This document shows positions 61,599 through 64,000 of a DNA stretch of 64,000 nucleotides, piece by piece. Below the pieces are notes generated by a model. It was not told where the DNA came from, made no database searches, and worked only from the letters and a program-made list of their open reading frames with translations. Both the position numbers and the translations under genes were made by a program. This DNA is from Sporosarcina sp. 6E9 (GTDB lineage: Bacteria; Bacillota; Bacilli; Bacillales_A; Planococcaceae). Position 1 is the first letter of the stretch, and every line of letters starts with the position of its first letter. The DNA lies in the NCBI RefSeq assembly GCF_017921835.1, contig NZ_JAGEMN010000001.1:1977874-2041873 (forward strand). Direction: 5' to 3'.

Positions 61599-61718
61599 TT
61601 TCAAGGACCCGCTTAACTGAAACTTTGTACCTATCTCGCTGAATATAAATTAACATTGACTATTTTAGTAATATTGCCTATAGTTATTCAAATTACATCA
61701 TGATTGGGGTTATGTGAA

Positions 61719-62756
61719 TTGAAGGAGTTTATTAGTAAATTACTTAATGGAATAAGTATCGGTATTGTTGTTGCTTTAATTCCTAACGCATTATTGGGAG
61801 AAATTCTAAAATTATTGATTCCTTATTTCCCTGCACTTCAGCATGTTTTTGATATCACTGTATTTGTCATGAGCCTGCTTCCTTTATTAATCGGGGTGAT
61901 GGTGGGGATTACATTTAAACTGACGCCGATTCAAACAGCGAGTGTGGGTATTGCCGCGATGGTTGGTAGTGGTGCTGTACAGAAGACTGCTGATGGGTTA
62001 TTCGCACTTAACGGAATCGGAATTGTGCTTAATACCGGAATTACAGCTGCCTTAGCTGTTTTATTCGTGCAATTGCTTGGCGATAAATTAAAAGCTTATT
62101 CTATTCTAGTCATGCCGACTTTGAGTATCTTAGTTCCCGGTATGATTGGTTATATGATGCTGCCATATATGAAACATTCTACTGGGATCATTGGTGTTGC
62201 AGTTTCAAACGTGACTCAATTACAACCTGTCTTAATGGGTGCGATCATAGCCGTGATTTTCTGCATTATTATATTACTGCCTGTTTCTACTGTCGGTGTT
62301 GCAACGGTCATCATGCTTTCAGGCGTGGGTGCTGGTGCAGCGAATTTAGGAATAGTAGCAGCAGGTGTAGGATTAGCCATCGCCAGCTACAAAGCGAACT
62401 CGCTTGGCACCGCATTAGCGCATGTGCTCGGTTCGCCTAAGATTCAAATGAAAAACTTTTTGATGAAACCTAAAATCGCAATCCCTATGGTGATTACCGC
62501 AGCCATTCTCGGAGGTTTAGCAGGTGTATTAAACATTCAAGGCACACCATACAGTGCAGGTTTCGGTTTATCCGGCCTCGTCGGTCCATTGAATTACATA
62601 AATCTAGCAGAGGGCGGTTGGACACAGAAAAATATATCCATCATGCTCAGCACATTCTTAATCCTACCCATTGTACTTAATCTAGGACTCATCTACATAT
62701 TTTCCAGAAACCTAAAATTAATCAAAGCAACGGATTACAAATTGGATTTCGAATAA
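61719..62756 (+). CDS. PTS sugar transporter subunit IIC (PTS_EIIC_2 type)
   Basis: About 345 residues with nine or ten hydrophobic segments, resembling the PTS_EIIC_2 family (LLNGISIGIVVALIPNALLG at the start, AMVGSGAVQKTADGLF, GVGAGAANLGIVAAGVGLAI). No IIA or IIB gene is adjacent, so it is an orphan; the family includes regulators and transporters of unknown substrate. The TTG at 61719 gives the usual family start MKEFISKLLNG; the frame opens at a TTG at 61704. Confidence 0.8.
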   Translation: MKEFISKLLNGISIGIVVALIPNALLGEILKLLIPYFPALQHVFDITVFVMSLLPLLIGVMVGITFKLTPIQTASVGIAAMVGSGAVQKTADGLFALNGIGIVLNTGITAALAVLFVQLLGDKLKAYSILVMPTLSILVPGMIGYMMLPYMKHSTGIIGVAVSNVTQLQPVLMGAIIAVIFCIIILLPVSTVGVATVIMLSGVGAGAANLGIVAAGVGLAIASYKANSLGTALAHVLGSPKIQMKNFLMKPKIAIPMVITAAILGGLAGVLNIQGTPYSAGFGLSGLVGPLNYINLAEGGWTQKNISIMLSTFLILPIVLNLGLIYIFSRNLKLIKATDYKLDFE

Positions 62757-62766
62757 CTACTTCTAA

Positions 62767-62912
62767 GGTACCTGTGCAAGGTGCAATTATGACTATTCGC
62801 GAACTTACATAAAAAAACAAAAGGGATATCGACAAGTGTTACCTAGTCGATATCCCTTTTTCACTTTATGCAATTGTAGTGTATTAACTGAATAGTGTCT
62901 TGCACAGGTACC
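62767..62912 (+). repeat. GGTACC element copy R24 (hairpin intact)
   Basis: 146-bp copy with stem GGGATATCGAC / GTCGATATCCC, a run of A before and five T after. It lies 10 bp after the PTS IIC stop and 8 bp from the reconstructed TctA-type stop. Confidence 0.96.
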
Positions 62913-62920
62913 TAAAAAAC

Positions 62921-64000
62921 TCAACCAAACAACCCAATCAACCAAGGAGCTGCATACAACACCATAAACATCACGCCGTAGTTAACGCCATGTCCTATGA
63001 AGCAAGCCAGACACGAGCGCAACGATCATGACGCCAAAAATATTAATCCACCCGGCATCCATATAAGCCAACATGACAACAAGCCCCGTAAATAAGCCAA
63101 TCAAAGCTTCATGCGGAATCCGTTTGAATACAAATCTACTAATTTCACTTGCATATCTAATCGTAGCGTAATAAGTAACAAAGATTGCGACTGCCGCCCC
63201 GATAATCGAAACAATCATAATTTCACTCATCGTGAGGATATGATGAATATTGTGTTCCGGCGTGAAAACAGGGGGCGCGTTGAATAACGCACTCGCCGGT
63301 CCGATAGCCATCGGTGAAAGCGGTAAGCCGATTGCGATAAGCGGCACCAATGTGCCCGATATGTATGACGCGTTTGTCAGCGCATCCATCGTGGAAATCG
63401 CGCGCGATGCCCTTTTTACTGGATCTTTTATATGTCGCGTCAAAAACTCGCCTAGAAAAACAGTCATGCCAACTGGGGATAAGAAAAATGTAACGGACCC
63501 CAATACACTTCCGAGTGATGCGGTCCCAATTTCTTTCCTAGTTAAAATCTTAAACGGATTCGGAAACCCTTTTTCCGGAACAGACTTTTTCAAAACAATT
63601 TCTTTGTCCCCAAGTGAGGGTTGTTCGTCTCGATAATCTTTATCCAACAATGCAAACAATTTATAGATGATCGGCCCAATCGTAATTCCAAGGAAGAATG
63701 AAACAAACACAGTTTTAGTAGGTGGAATAATCTCCAACCCCCAATAAAGGTGCCGTAATCCTTGAATTAGAAGTGCAAAAGGGACGATAATGGCTAACGA
63801 CAATATTTTATTCTTCGTCATTAGTGCAAGAAAGATGGCACCTAATAAGAAAATGAGTCCCGCATGTGCACTAATTTTATCCGCTATCGGAAGAATCAGG
63901 CTTGCGATTAATAAACTTGCAGGAATTGAAATCAGTGTTCCGATAACTGATCCTGAAGCCATTTTCTTGATACTAACATCGGGTAAGCCATGTTCCTTCA
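62921..64000 (-). pseudogene. TctA-type membrane permease, frameshifted near its C-terminus and cut by the window end
   Basis: The frame is open from the window edge to a TAA at 62982 and encodes more than 330 residues of a polytopic protein resembling tripartite tricarboxylate transporter large subunits (SPVGMTVFLGEFLTRHIKD, PLIAIGLPLSPMAIGPASALF). The product ends abruptly at SGLLHRTWR. Removing one base near 62990-62999 restores a continuation reading HGVNYGVMFMVLYAAPWLIG and ending in TGA at 62921, a plausible family C-terminus. So this is a recent one-base insertion, a sequencing error, or a truncated but active form. The gene starts outside the window. Confidence 0.7.

Noticed and set aside
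1..62912. CRISPR array interpretation of the GGTACC repeats
   Set aside because: Copies are kilobases apart, have inverted ends and lie between ordinary genes; no cas genes are present.

Overview
The window looks like a chromosomal segment of a low-to-mid GC, Gram-positive member of the Bacillales, most likely Planococcaceae or a Sporosarcina-like relative (inference). The signs are strong GGAGG ribosome sites, a TasA/SipW biofilm module, an Isd haem locus with class B sortase, a kip/pxp oxoprolinase cluster, a YtrA-type ABC operon, a BglG-type PTS regulator and a preQ1-I riboswitch. About 45 of 56 genes lie on the minus strand. No rRNA, tRNA, transposase, phage or CRISPR was seen.

Layout. 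0-2 kb: DUF488, DUF6429 and a PHP phosphatase. 2-7.6 kb: a ulaAB-like PTS with a split transketolase and a BglG-type regulator carrying its own IIA domain. 8-15.7 kb: a zinc-ribbon membrane protein, an amidohydrolase/Gate-protein pair, and a GAF-PAS-GGDEF-EAL/ThDP-enzyme/CMD operon. 15.8-17.8 kb: preQ1 riboswitch and queCDE. 18-21.3 kb: carnitine acyltransferase and a PD-(D/E)XK protein. 21.5-24.3 kb: tasA, a tapA-like gene, sipW and an LPATS-anchored protein. 24.8-27.8 kb: acyl-CoA dehydrogenase, CoA-transferase and DUF3870, with a structured leader RNA. 28-34.3 kb: rpoN, an mmsA/Fe-ADH operon with a sigma-54 promoter, and its CBS-PAS-AAA+ activator. 34.4-38 kb: two small membrane proteins and a GlcNAc PTS transporter. 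38-43 kb: Nramp-like transporter, pxpA, pxpB, pxpC and an IclR regulator. 43-48.6 kb: a two-subunit GMC dehydrogenase, a lipoprotein MTA/SAH nucleosidase with a PurR-type box, and a cDPG-synthetase homologue. 49-53.2 kb: a five-gene ytr/nat-like ABC operon. 53.5-61.3 kb: an isd locus with srtB, isdE/F-type transporter genes, three NEAT genes and a Fur box. 61.7-64 kb: an orphan PTS IIC and a frameshifted TctA-type permease running off the window.

The outstanding feature is a dispersed repeat of about 146 bp, with 24 copies in 64 kb. It is bounded by inverted repeats GGTACCTGTGCAAG / CTTGCACAGGTACC and has a central GATATCGAC...GTCGATATC hairpin flanked by A- and T-runs, resembling a bidirectional intrinsic terminator. 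Every copy lies between genes, and every copy has the same orientation whatever the direction of its neighbours. Eighteen copies have their right end within about 85 bp of a minus-strand stop codon; the other six lie in divergent promoter gaps. Stem changes covary between copies, yet the hairpin is destroyed in the two copies lying inside the isd operon. Many copies are bordered by 12-14 bp ladders of decaying GGTACC units. I infer a non-autonomous, orientation-locked terminator element and know of no described family that matches it.
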